Positions 34,529 to 41,454 of a stretch of DNA of 64,000 bases are shown piece by piece. The stretch comes from JAVBLY01 sp031553035 (GTDB lineage Bacteria > Bacillota > Clostridia > Peptostreptococcales > Anaerovoracaceae). Below the pieces are notes generated by a model. That model did no database searches. It worked only from the letters and a program-made list of their open reading frames with translations, and was not told the DNA's origin. Numbering within the stretch: position 1 is the first letter of the stretch; every line of letters begins with the position of its first letter. Position numbers and translations under genes: made by a program. Where the stretch lies: NCBI GenBank assembly GCA_031553035.1, contig JAVBLY010000006.1, positions 124,001-188,000 on the forward strand, in the 5' to 3' direction.

Positions 34529-35469
34529 TACAGTTCTCCGCAGAGGTTTTTAAGCTCTTCCCATCTTTGATCGACGCCGTCTTGTATCTGCTCGATCAGC
34601 TCTTCATTTCCAGGTTCGAACAGATGCCTGAATCGCCCCTGGATCTTAAGATAATCCCCCACCGGAAGCTTATTCTTAGGCTCATAATTTAGTACCCATT
34701 CACCTTCGATTACTTCAAAAAGAGGCCATACGCAGGTTTCTACCGCAAGGCGGCAGACTTCCATCAGGTCAGAGGCATCATATCTCCATCCTCTGGGACA
34801 TGGAGCCAGAACGTTCATAAAAGCAGGACCTTCTGTGTAAATGGCGGCTTCCGACTTCTGGTGAAGATCTTTGAAGTTATTAAGAAAAGTAGTTTGCGCA
34901 ACATACGGGATGTTGTGTGCAGCCATTATCTTTGTCAGGTTTTTTTTGAACTGGGGCTTGCCGTCGGATTTTGATCCCACCGCTGAAGTTGTAGTGTCGG
35001 CAAACAATGGCGTGGATGAGGATCTCTGGATTCCGGTGTTCATGTATGCTTCATTGTCGTAGCAAACATAAACCATATCAGTGCCTCTTTCCATAGCTCC
35101 GGACAGTGACTGGAATCCAATATCATAAGTTCCGCCGTCACCGCCGAAAGTTATGAATTTATATGTTTTATCAAGTTTGTTTTTCTTTTTTAAAGCAGTA
35201 TAGGCAGCTTCCACTCCGCTGGTCGTAGCCGCAGCATTTTCAAATGCAGTATGTATGAAAGAATCCTCATATGATGTATAAGGATATGTGCAAGTACTGA
35301 CCTCGAGACAGCTTGTAGCATTTGTTACGACAGCTTTATCCTCCGGATTAAGAGCTCTCAGGACGGCTCTTACCGCCACCGGTGCTCCGCAGCCTGCACA
35401 CATTCTGTGACCTGCGACTAATCGTTCCGGCTTGTTTGCAACATCTTTTAGTTTATATGAAGTATACAT
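34528..35469 (-). CDS. porB: 2-oxoacid (pyruvate):ferredoxin oxidoreductase, beta subunit
   Basis: This subunit binds thiamine diphosphate and a [4Fe-4S] cluster in the enzyme that oxidises pyruvate to acetyl-CoA with reduction of ferredoxin. It has 313 residues. HRMCAGCGAPVAVRAVL near residue 20 supplies cluster cysteines. GGDGGTYDIGFQSLSGAMERG near 110 is the ThDP/Mg motif, and VCYDNEAYMNTGIQRSSSTP follows, the wording typical of four-subunit pyruvate enzymes as in Thermotoga and archaea. AGGGAG precedes the ATG at 35469. It follows porA by three bases. A different 2-oxoacid cannot be excluded by sequence alone. Confidence 0.9.
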   Translation of the reverse strand: MYTSYKLKDVANKPERLVAGHRMCAGCGAPVAVRAVLRALNPEDKAVVTNATSCLEVSTCTYPYTSYEDSFIHTAFENAAATTSGVEAAYTALKKKNKLDKTYKFITFGGDGGTYDIGFQSLSGAMERGTDMVYVCYDNEAYMNTGIQRSSSTPLFADTTTSAVGSKSDGKPQFKKNLTKIMAAHNIPYVAQTTFLNNFKDLHQKSEAAIYTEGPAFMNVLAPCPRGWRYDASDLMEVCRLAVETCVWPLFEVIEGEWVLNYEPKNKLPVGDYLKIQGRFRHLFEPGNEELIEQIQDGVDQRWEELKNLCGEL

Positions 35470-35472
35470 AGC

Positions 35473-36651
35473 TTACTCCCTGACTCCGTGATATCTGCAG
35501 TCAGGTACATCCTTTCCGTTTACTTTGTTTTCAAGTTCTGCGAAGATCTCATGAAAATCGTCAGTCTTCACATCCCGGCCCCCGAGACCGTATATATAAT
35601 TCACTGTCTTGATACCTTCGGCTTTTCCGTAGATTGCCGACTTGACTTCTGCGCCTAATGGACCGCCGACTCCCGAGAAGCTGTCGCTCTTGTCCATGAT
35701 TCCCAGCCCTTTTAGATTCTTAACGGCTTCGATGATATCTTCCGTTGGAAATGGTCTGAAAACTCTCAGCTTTATGAGTCCGGCTTTGATTCCTTTTTCC
35801 CTAAGTTCATCCACAGCCGCTTTACCCGTGCCTGCAGAAGAGCTCATGAGAAGAACCGCGTATTCCGCGTCATCCATTCTGTATTTTTCCAGCATTCCGT
35901 ATTCTCTGCCCGATTTCTTTGAAAATTCGGCGCTGACTTCACGTATGACTTCTTTTGCATTTTTCATAGCTTCGAACTGCTGCCTTTTCATTTCCATATA
36001 ATATGGGGAAATACTGTACGGACCCACACCTAAAGACTCTTCTGGATTGAGAAGAAACTTCTCAGGTTCATAGGAGCCGACAAAATCCTTCACGAAGTTG
36101 TCGTCCTCCAGAATCATGTTTTCAACAGCATGGCTGGTTATAAACCCATCCTGGCAGACCATCACAGGAAGCATAACATCAGGATGCTCTGCGATGCGGT
36201 TTGCCATGAGCATATTGTCATAAGCCTCCTGTGCATTTTCGCTGTAAAGTTGTATCCAGCCTGAGTCCCGTGCCCCCATTGAGTCTGAATGGTCGGCATT
36301 GATATTGATGGGGCCGGTCAAAGCTCGGTTCACTGCCGCCATAACTATAGGCAGCCGGTCTGATGCCGCTACATAAAGCAGTTCGTACATGAGAGCCATC
36401 CCGGCAGAACTTGTTGCCGTCATTACCCTGACTCCTGCAGCGCCGGCACCGATACAGGCGGACATTGCGCTGTGTTCCGATTCAACAGCGATGAACTCCG
36501 TATCAAGGAGCCCATCGGCTTTATACGAAGATACAAACTGAGGTATCTCAGTAGACGGTGTAATGGGAAAAGCGGCGATAACGTCGGGACATATCTGCCT
36601 CATGGCTGTGGCAACGGCTTCGTTGCCGGACATTCTTTCACGAGTGCTCAT
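35473..36651 (-). CDS. porA: 2-oxoacid (pyruvate):ferredoxin oxidoreductase, alpha subunit
   Basis: The alpha subunit supplies the other half of the ThDP site. It has 392 residues. GNEAVATAMRQICPDVIAAFPITPSTE at the N-terminus is the conserved pyrimidine-binding region. EFIAVESEHSAMSACIGAGAAGVRVMTATSS follows near residue 53, and ARDSGWIQLYSENAQEAYD near 125 fits pyruvate enzymes. The stop of porD and this start overlap (TAATG), so translation is coupled. The order gamma-delta-alpha-beta matches the archaeal and Thermotoga type, in contrast to the single-chain PFOR common in Clostridia. Confidence 0.92.
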   Translation of the reverse strand: MSTRERMSGNEAVATAMRQICPDVIAAFPITPSTEIPQFVSSYKADGLLDTEFIAVESEHSAMSACIGAGAAGVRVMTATSSAGMALMYELLYVAASDRLPIVMAAVNRALTGPININADHSDSMGARDSGWIQLYSENAQEAYDNMLMANRIAEHPDVMLPVMVCQDGFITSHAVENMILEDDNFVKDFVGSYEPEKFLLNPEESLGVGPYSISPYYMEMKRQQFEAMKNAKEVIREVSAEFSKKSGREYGMLEKYRMDDAEYAVLLMSSSAGTGKAAVDELREKGIKAGLIKLRVFRPFPTEDIIEAVKNLKGLGIMDKSDSFSGVGGPLGAEVKSAIYGKAEGIKTVNYIYGLGGRDVKTDDFHEIFAELENKVNGKDVPDCRYHGVRE

Positions 36652-36980
36652 TATTTTGCCTCCCCTTCATTAAATATCATGGAGATGGCTCCGAACGGGC
36701 AGACTTTTGCGCAAACTCCGCATCCCTTGCAATGTTCAAAGTCGAAGTCCCGTCTCTTGCTGTTTTCTATTGGAATGGAGCTGTCGGGACAAACCGGAAA
36801 ACACAAAAGACACTGCTTGCATTTTTCCGGATCCCATGCCGGTGTATCGACCCTCCAGTCTCCGGTGTTGAAGTGGACAGAATTTCCTTCTCCGTAAACC
36901 AATGCTCCGGGAGTCAGATCCTTCCAGCTCGAAGTTTCATCTATACCTTCCATAAGGTTTTTCTTTTTATCTTCGCTCAT
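36651..36980 (-). CDS. porD: 2-oxoacid (pyruvate):ferredoxin oxidoreductase, delta (ferredoxin) subunit
   Basis: This small subunit carries two [4Fe-4S] clusters that pass electrons to free ferredoxin. Two CX2CX2CX3CP motifs are present: CKQCLLCFPVCP and CKGCGVCAKVCP, about 35 residues apart. I take the ATG at 36980 (protein begins MSEDKKK), which overlaps the porG stop as ATGA. A longer form beginning at 37001 would overlap porG by 25 bases. Length is about 109 residues, usual for the family. Confidence 0.92.
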   Translation of the reverse strand: MSEDKKKNLMEGIDETSSWKDLTPGALVYGEGNSVHFNTGDWRVDTPAWDPEKCKQCLLCFPVCPDSSIPIENSKRRDFDFEHCKGCGVCAKVCPFGAISMIFNEGEAK

Positions 36981-37546
36981 ATCTCTATAGCTCCCATCCA
37001 TGCTTCTCTGATGGCGTTCATATTTCCTTCGATCACCTCGGGCTTTGAAGAAAACTTATGATTGAATGAATCTTCCATATTTTTATAGAATTCATCCTGA
37101 CCCATTATTTCTCCCACTTTCACAACAGCAGACAGCAATGGTGTATTTGGGAGATTTTTTCCTATTGTCCTTACAGCGATATCTCCTGCATCAATAGCGT
37201 AAACTTCACCGTCAAAATCATCCAATTTTTCTCTGACCATGACCGGGTCTCTGTTGGTATTTACGATTACTTTTCCGTTTGGTTTAAGTCCCTTTGTCAC
37301 ATCCACCGGCCCGATCAAAGTCTCGTCTACGACGACTACGATATCGGGCTCATATATGTTTGAATGGACTCTTATCTGCTTGTCGTCCAGTCTGTTATAC
37401 GCAGTTATGGGTGCGCCCATTCTTTCCGGTCCGTATTCGGGAAATCCCTGTACGAACATTCCTGTGGCAAAAGCGGCATCTGCGAGAAGCAGCGCGGCAG
37501 TCTTCGCCCCCTGACCGCCCCGGCCATGCCATCTGATTTCTATCAT
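36977..37546 (-). CDS. porG: 2-oxoacid (pyruvate):ferredoxin oxidoreductase, gamma subunit
   Basis: The gamma subunit (189 residues) has the typical start IEIRWHGRGGQGAKTAALLLADAA, then FPEYGPERMGAPITAYNR near residue 37 and VVVVDETLI near 72. NLPNTPLLSAVVKVGEIM near 133 is the family's C-terminal signature. It is the first gene of the por operon, preceded by GGAGG nine bases from the ATG and a well-formed promoter that overlaps the divergent ilvN promoter. The enzyme feeds acetyl-CoA and reduced ferredoxin into fermentation. Confidence 0.92.
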   Translation of the reverse strand: MIEIRWHGRGGQGAKTAALLLADAAFATGMFVQGFPEYGPERMGAPITAYNRLDDKQIRVHSNIYEPDIVVVVDETLIGPVDVTKGLKPNGKVIVNTNRDPVMVREKLDDFDGEVYAIDAGDIAVRTIGKNLPNTPLLSAVVKVGEIMGQDEFYKNMEDSFNHKFSSKPEVIEGNMNAIREAWMGAIEI

Positions 37547-37586
37547 CCGTTATTTTCCTCCATGAAACTCAAAATTCGTAACATAT

Positions 37587-37615
37587 ATTATATAGAAAAT
37601 AGCGTATTTACACAA
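37587..37615 (-). promoter_or_regulatory. Promoter of the por operon
   Basis: On the minus strand TTGTGT (37615-37610), 17-bp spacer, TATAAT (37592-37587). It overlaps the divergent ilvN promoter, so the two operons may be co-regulated or compete. Confidence 0.65.
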
Positions 37616-37635
37616 CAGAAAATCTCATATATAAT
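37607..37635 (+). promoter_or_regulatory. Promoter of ilvN
   Basis: TTTACA (37607-37612), 17-bp spacer, TATAAT (37630-37635). The 40-base leader ends in GGGAGG before the ATG. I see no T-box or attenuator. Confidence 0.7.
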
Positions 37636-37683
37636 TATTACCAGAGTTTTGATCTGATGTTGGTAACCTGACGGGAGGAACCT

Positions 37684-38169
37684 ATGAAACATACAATCGG
37701 AGTTGTCATGGACAACAAGCCGGGAGTGCTGTCCCGAATTTCCACCCTGCTGGCAAGGAAGGGATTTAATATTGACAGTATCACTGCAGGTCCCACCAGC
37801 AATCATGAGGTGACCAGAATGACGGTCGTAGTCGAGGGCGATGACTATGTGGCGGATCAGGCAGCCAAAGAAATGGATAAACTGGAAGACGTTCTCAAGA
37901 TCGAAAGGCTGACAGACAATGAGACCACAAGAAGAGAGATCATCCTTATCAAGGTCAGCGCCGACAAGAAGGACAGAGCCGAGATAGTCGATCTTGCCAA
38001 GATCATGGGATGCGATATAGTTGATATATCCCACACCACCCTGATGCTGGAACACAGCGACAGACCGGAGAAGATCGATCTTCTGGTAGAACTTCTGGAA
38101 GACTATACGATACTGGACATGGCAAGAGGCGGAGCAATCGCCCTTGAGAAAGGCATGTCCGAAGAATAA
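37684..38169 (+). CDS. ilvN: Acetolactate synthase small (regulatory) subunit
   Basis: This is the ACT-domain subunit that stimulates acetolactate synthase and gives it valine feedback control in branched-chain amino-acid synthesis. It has 161 residues. The N-terminal ACT domain is HTIGVVMDNKPGVLSRISTLLARKGFNIDSI, with MTVVVEG following. The C-terminal domain begins near residue 80 (RREIILIKVSADKKDRAEIVDLAKIM), and ILDMARGGAIALEKG is the usual end. The catalytic subunit IlvB is not next to it, so it is an orphan here. It has its own promoter, and a tRNA-Val gene lies downstream beyond a dispersed repeat. Confidence 0.92.
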   Translation: MKHTIGVVMDNKPGVLSRISTLLARKGFNIDSITAGPTSNHEVTRMTVVVEGDDYVADQAAKEMDKLEDVLKIERLTDNETTRREIILIKVSADKKDRAEIVDLAKIMGCDIVDISHTTLMLEHSDRPEKIDLLVELLEDYTILDMARGGAIALEKGMSEE

Positions 38170-38188
38170 CAAATAGCTATTGCGAAGG

Positions 38189-38297
38189 ATTTTTTGTTTA
38201 ACAAGGCGCACGAAGTGAGGGACTGAGGCGTGTATCCAGACATACACAACGAAGGAACGAACGAGAACAACACAGCTAAATGGAAAAAAGACAAGTA
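38189..38297 (+). repeat. Dispersed 109-nt intergenic element, copy 1
   Basis: It begins ATTTTTTGTTTAACAAGGCGC and ends with CAACACAGC, an A-rich stretch and GACAAGT. The same two ends frame an element of almost equal length at 52858-52967. Between them is a divergent centre with a hairpin (GTGTA..TACAC). It separates ilvN from tRNA-Val. Confidence 0.75.
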
Positions 38298-38302
38298 ATT
38301 AT

Positions 38303-38378
38303 GCGAGCATAACTCAGTTGGTAGAGTGTCACCTCGACAAGGTGGAAGTCACTGGTTCGAGCCCAGTTGTTCGCACCA
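38303..38378 (+). tRNA. tRNA-Val (GAC), CCA encoded
   Basis: The cloverleaf is complete: acceptor GCGAGCA / TGTTCGC, D-loop with AGTTGGTAG, anticodon stem TCACC / GGTGG around the loop TCGACAA (anticodon GAC, reading GUC), T-arm with GGTTCGAGCC, discriminator A and encoded CCA. A strong terminator begins nine bases later. It appears to be a single tRNA gene. Confidence 0.95.
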
Positions 38379-38385
38379 AATAAAA

Positions 38386-38430
38386 GAGGCTGTATCAAAA
38401 CTTACGTTTTGATACAGCCCCTTTGCTTTT
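38386..38430 (+). terminator. Intrinsic terminator after tRNA-Val
   Basis: GGCTGTATCAAAAC (38388-38401) pairs perfectly with GTTTTGATACAGCC (38406-38419), followed by CCTTTGCTTTT. Confidence 0.92.
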
Positions 38431-38462
38431 CAAGATGAACACATTGCTATATACTCATTTTT

Positions 38463-38672
38463 GTGAGATTCTTAGGCTGTGTGAAAATCTCACTAAATCC
38501 CAAATTTTATCAACATAGTGAAAGTTTTTCTCACTATGCGGTCTTTAAAGCCTAAAGAATTGACACTTTTTCTGGACAGAAGCAAATAAACTGTCATGAA
38601 AACATGGTAAAAGCATATTTAGTGATAGTTTTCTGTCACTAGATTAGACTCACAACCTAAATTAGTGACACT
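38463..38672. repeat. Array of GTGACA / TGTCAC repeats (array B)
   Basis: The stretch between the tRNA terminator and the chemoreceptor has no gene. It contains GTGTGAAAATCTCAC (38480), ATAGTGA..TCACTAT (38515-38537, perfect 7-bp arms), TTGACACTTTTTCTGG (38560), TAGTGATAGTTTTCTGTCACTA-type (38620-38641) and TAGTGACACTTTT (38663). The 22-mer at 38620 matches the reverse complement of 4405-4426 in array A at 20 positions, and TGACACTTTTTCTGG is identical to a segment of array A read in reverse. No nuclease gene accompanies this copy. Confidence 0.8.
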
Positions 38673-38693
38673 TTTCATCTGAAGTGATATAAT
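38665..38693 (+). promoter_or_regulatory. Promoter of the chemoreceptor operon, -35 inside a repeat
   Basis: GTGACA (38665-38670), 17-bp spacer, TATAAT (38688-38693) with extended TGA before the -10. The -35 hexamer is part of the last GTGACA repeat of array B. Confidence 0.6.
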
Positions 38694-38742
38694 TGCAGCA
38701 ATTGTATTACTAAATAAATCATAACTAAACCGGGAGAATAAT

Positions 38743-40737
38743 TTGGCAGGCCAAAAAGGAATCAGGCGAAAAATATTGACGAATACCATTGTGGTTGCAG
38801 TGTTGCTGGCTGCTATACTTGTCGGCGTAATGATGTACTTTTTATCTACGTCAGCCAGTTCTATATTGACGTCAACACTTCAGCCGGTTGCCAAAACCGC
38901 AGCCCAAAGTCTGGAGGCTAATCTTCATGATCTTGCCGACAGGATACAGCTTACAAAAGATAATGAAGTGATTTCCGATCCCGGATCCACGGCCAAGGAG
39001 CAGCAGGCAGTTCTGGACAGAACAGAGTCGGGGATAGAATTTGTATGGCTTGCCATATATGACGGAAAAGGGAACCTGCTCACAGGAAGTGAAGGCAGTC
39101 CTGCTACTATAAATGAAGACGGATCACAGCTTTATGACGAAATACTGGAAACTCAGAATCTGGTGATCAGCGATACTGTAAACGGTACAGGCGGACTTGA
39201 AATTCGTATAGGTGCACCTGTACTGGACAAAGATGGAAAGATCAGAGAAATTTTAGTGGGAAGCTATAGTTATAATGTCCTCAACGATGCACTGGCGAAT
39301 ATCAACATCGGGAGCGGCGGTTCTGCCTTGATCATAAACAACGAAGGGCTGATCATGGCTGACCTTGACCAGAGCAAGGTTACGGATAAGGTTTCTATCA
39401 ATTCGGTACTGGGAAATTCTGAAGAAGTACAGAAAATATTCAAACAAATGGTGCTTGGACAGACTGATACAGTGGAATATAACTTAGATGGCGAAAATCT
39501 TTTTCTAAGCTTCGCCCCGGTGAGAGGGACAAACTGGTCGCTTGTCATAATTACACATAAAAACGACTTTACCGGTGCCAATCAGCAGGCCATCATTATC
39601 AGCATAATAGTTACGCTTATCCTTTTATTGCTGGCAACAGTCTACAGCAGCAGCATATCAAGACGGATCCAGAGACCACTCGGAAGAGTGACAGACAGGA
39701 TCACGGGGCTTGCAAACGGTGATCTGCATACTGAAGTAAATATTGAAAAAACAAAAGACGAAACAGAAACTCTTTCAAAGGCCTTAAGCGAAACTGTCAG
39801 AGATGTGAACAGTTATACATCAGAGCTTTCCCGGGTATTGACTGAAATATCCGGAAGCAATCTGAATGTTTCCGTCAACGGAGAATTCCGCGGCGACTTT
39901 ATCGTTATGAAAGAATCTCTCAATAAAATAGTAGAATTCTTGAATGAAATGATGGATTCTATACAGCAGGGTTCAAAACAGGTTCTGGAAACATCAAGAC
40001 TGGTTTCAAGCAATGCGGAGAGTGTAAAACAGAGTTCGGGAAATCAGTCTGAATCGATCAGGCAGCTTAACGAAGAAACTGCCAGCATCCAGGACAATAT
40101 AGGCATTGTCAAAAACAACACTGCCCATGTTTCTGAGCTTGTTGACAATGTTAAGAATTATCTTGCTCAGAGCAAGGATGATATGAATAATATGCTTGCA
40201 GCCATGGAAAATATCAGTTCAAATTCGGATGAGATCTCAGAAATAAGCAAGGTATTGGAGGACATATCTTTCCAGACGAATATACTGGCTCTAAATGCCG
40301 CCGTGGAAGCTGTAAATGCGGGACTGGCAGGAAAAGGCTTTGCTGTTGTTGCTGACGAAGTAAGAGCCCTTGCGGAAAAGAGCAGCGAATCCTCCAGGCA
40401 AACCAGAGTCATGATAGAACAGTCAAAGAATTCGATCAGCGAAGGATCATCATATGTCGACCGGTTGGCGCTGGCTATGAGCGATGTCCTGAGGATGATC
40501 GATGAGATCTACGATATAACAGTGCTTCTGACAGAGGCTGTGGCAACTCAGACAGCTTCTCTTGAGAATATAACGCAGCAGGTAAACAATATAAATGATT
40601 CCGCTTCGAGTAACCTAATGGCCAGCAGCACAAGCGCAGAAGCCAGTCATGAACTTACTCAGGAAGCCGGTTCACTGAGAGAGATGGCAGATGGCTTCAA
40701 GCTTAAAGGAAAAGGGGGATTTGATGAAGATGTATAA
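38743..40737 (+). CDS. Methyl-accepting chemotaxis protein
   Basis: A 664-residue transmembrane chemoreceptor. Helix 1 is residues 14-36. An extracellular sensor domain (about 37-280) has the layout of a Cache domain (EFVWLAIYDGKGNLLTGSEG, GGSALIINNEGLIMADLD). Helix 2 is near 283-305, a HAMP domain follows (RIQRPLGRVTDRITGLANGD), and then the signalling domain with the tip sequence EISKVLEDISFQTNILALNAAVEA and VADEVRALAEKS. The TTG start at 38743 is supported by GGGAG six bases upstream. The ligand is unknown. It is cotranscribed with an FMN-binding lipoprotein that overlaps its end. Confidence 0.92.
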   Translation: MAGQKGIRRKILTNTIVVAVLLAAILVGVMMYFLSTSASSILTSTLQPVAKTAAQSLEANLHDLADRIQLTKDNEVISDPGSTAKEQQAVLDRTESGIEFVWLAIYDGKGNLLTGSEGSPATINEDGSQLYDEILETQNLVISDTVNGTGGLEIRIGAPVLDKDGKIREILVGSYSYNVLNDALANINIGSGGSALIINNEGLIMADLDQSKVTDKVSINSVLGNSEEVQKIFKQMVLGQTDTVEYNLDGENLFLSFAPVRGTNWSLVIITHKNDFTGANQQAIIISIIVTLILLLLATVYSSSISRRIQRPLGRVTDRITGLANGDLHTEVNIEKTKDETETLSKALSETVRDVNSYTSELSRVLTEISGSNLNVSVNGEFRGDFIVMKESLNKIVEFLNEMMDSIQQGSKQVLETSRLVSSNAESVKQSSGNQSESIRQLNEETASIQDNIGIVKNNTAHVSELVDNVKNYLAQSKDDMNNMLAAMENISSNSDEISEISKVLEDISFQTNILALNAAVEAVNAGLAGKGFAVVADEVRALAEKSSESSRQTRVMIEQSKNSISEGSSYVDRLALAMSDVLRMIDEIYDITVLLTEAVATQTASLENITQQVNNINDSASSNLMASSTSAEASHELTQEAGSLREMADGFKLKGKGGFDEDV

Positions 40738-41191
40738 AAAAATCATGTTGATAATACTGATTCTTATCCTGATCCTCTCTTCACTGATAATTTCTGGATG
40801 CAGCAGCTCTGCTAATGGACTTCAGGATGGATATTATACTGCTGAAGATAAAAACGGAAGCCACGGCTGGTATGAATTCGTCACAATATATGTCAACGAC
40901 GGCAAAATCGTGTCGGTCGAGTATAACGCAAAGAACAGCAGCGGATATATCAAATCCTGGGATATGGACTATATGAGACTTATGGATTCTGTAGACGGAA
41001 CATACCCCAATGAGTACACCAGAACATACGCAAACCAGTTTCTGAAGGAGCAGTCAGCCAACGATATAGACGCTATTTCAGGGGCTACTCATTCTTACGA
41101 CACTTTCCTGGTGCTTGCAGAAGCTGTTCTGGAAAAAGCAAAAGCCGGCGATGCTACGGTAGCCCTTGTGGATGTACAGCATGCCCAGTAA
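40724..41191 (+). CDS. FMN-binding domain lipoprotein
   Basis: This ~155-residue lipoprotein has a signal peptide ending LIISGC (lipid cysteine near residue 23). An FMN_bind domain follows, beginning DGYYTAEDKNGSHGWYEFVTIYVNDGKIVSVEYNA. The motif DAISGATHSYDTF near residue 128 is the flavinylation site type, in which threonine carries covalent FMN. It would act in extracellular electron transfer or redox sensing. The ATG at 40724 overlaps the chemoreceptor gene by 14 bases with AGGGGGA upstream, so the two are coupled; the chemoreceptor may read its redox state. No ApbE-type flavin transferase gene is in the window. Confidence 0.85.
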   Translation: MKMYKKIMLIILILILILSSLIISGCSSSANGLQDGYYTAEDKNGSHGWYEFVTIYVNDGKIVSVEYNAKNSSGYIKSWDMDYMRLMDSVDGTYPNEYTRTYANQFLKEQSANDIDAISGATHSYDTFLVLAEAVLEKAKAGDATVALVDVQHAQ

Positions 41192-41196
41192 ATGAT

Positions 41197-41225
41197 TTGA
41201 CAATCTGCTGTATTTTCCATATAAT
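41197..41225 (+). promoter_or_regulatory. Consensus sigma-A promoter of the ABC-F gene
   Basis: TTGACA (41197-41202), 17-bp spacer, TATAAT (41220-41225): both hexamers match the consensus exactly. Transcription would start near 41232 and give a leader of more than 220 bases. A weaker TGGACA-16-TATAAT lies at 41359-41386. Confidence 0.8.
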
Positions 41226-41258
41226 CAAACCGACAGAAGGGTGAATCAAGGTGAAATA

Positions 41259-41279
41259 ATGAAAAAAACAACCTGCTAA
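41259..41279 (+). CDS. Leader peptide MKKTTC upstream of the ABC-F gene
   Basis: A six-codon reading frame (MKKTTC, then TAA) begins about 27 bases into the predicted transcript with AAGGTG upstream of its ATG. Short leader peptides like this are known to let stalled ribosomes control antibiotic-resistance genes. Its position between a consensus promoter and a terminator-like hairpin supports this role. Translation is not proven. Confidence 0.5.
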   Translation: MKKTTC

Positions 41280-41389
41280 AATTCAAGAAAACGACCGTCA
41301 TATCCGGCACCGCCAGGTGCACTGTAATTATATGGGTATGCGGTACAGGTTAGTTACATGGACATTAGGTTTATATTTTATATAATACA

Positions 41390-41424
41390 AAGTTGTCGGT
41401 TATGTACCGGCAGCTTTTTTCTTT
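41390..41424 (+). terminator. Attenuator (terminator) in the ABC-F leader
   Basis: AAGTTGTCGGT pairs with ACCGGCAGCTT around TATGT (with G-T pairs), followed by TTTTTT. It lies between promoter and gene, so it should stop transcription unless disrupted. AACCGACA at 41228-41235 is complementary to TGTCGGTT in the left arm and could form an antiterminator. Confidence 0.65.
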
Positions 41425-41454
41425 GCAATATAGGCGATAAAAGGAGGCGATATC

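Noticed and set aside
37642..37683. T-box or branched-chain attenuator before ilvN
   Set aside because: The leader is only about 40 bases, with no T-box sequence or terminator hairpin.
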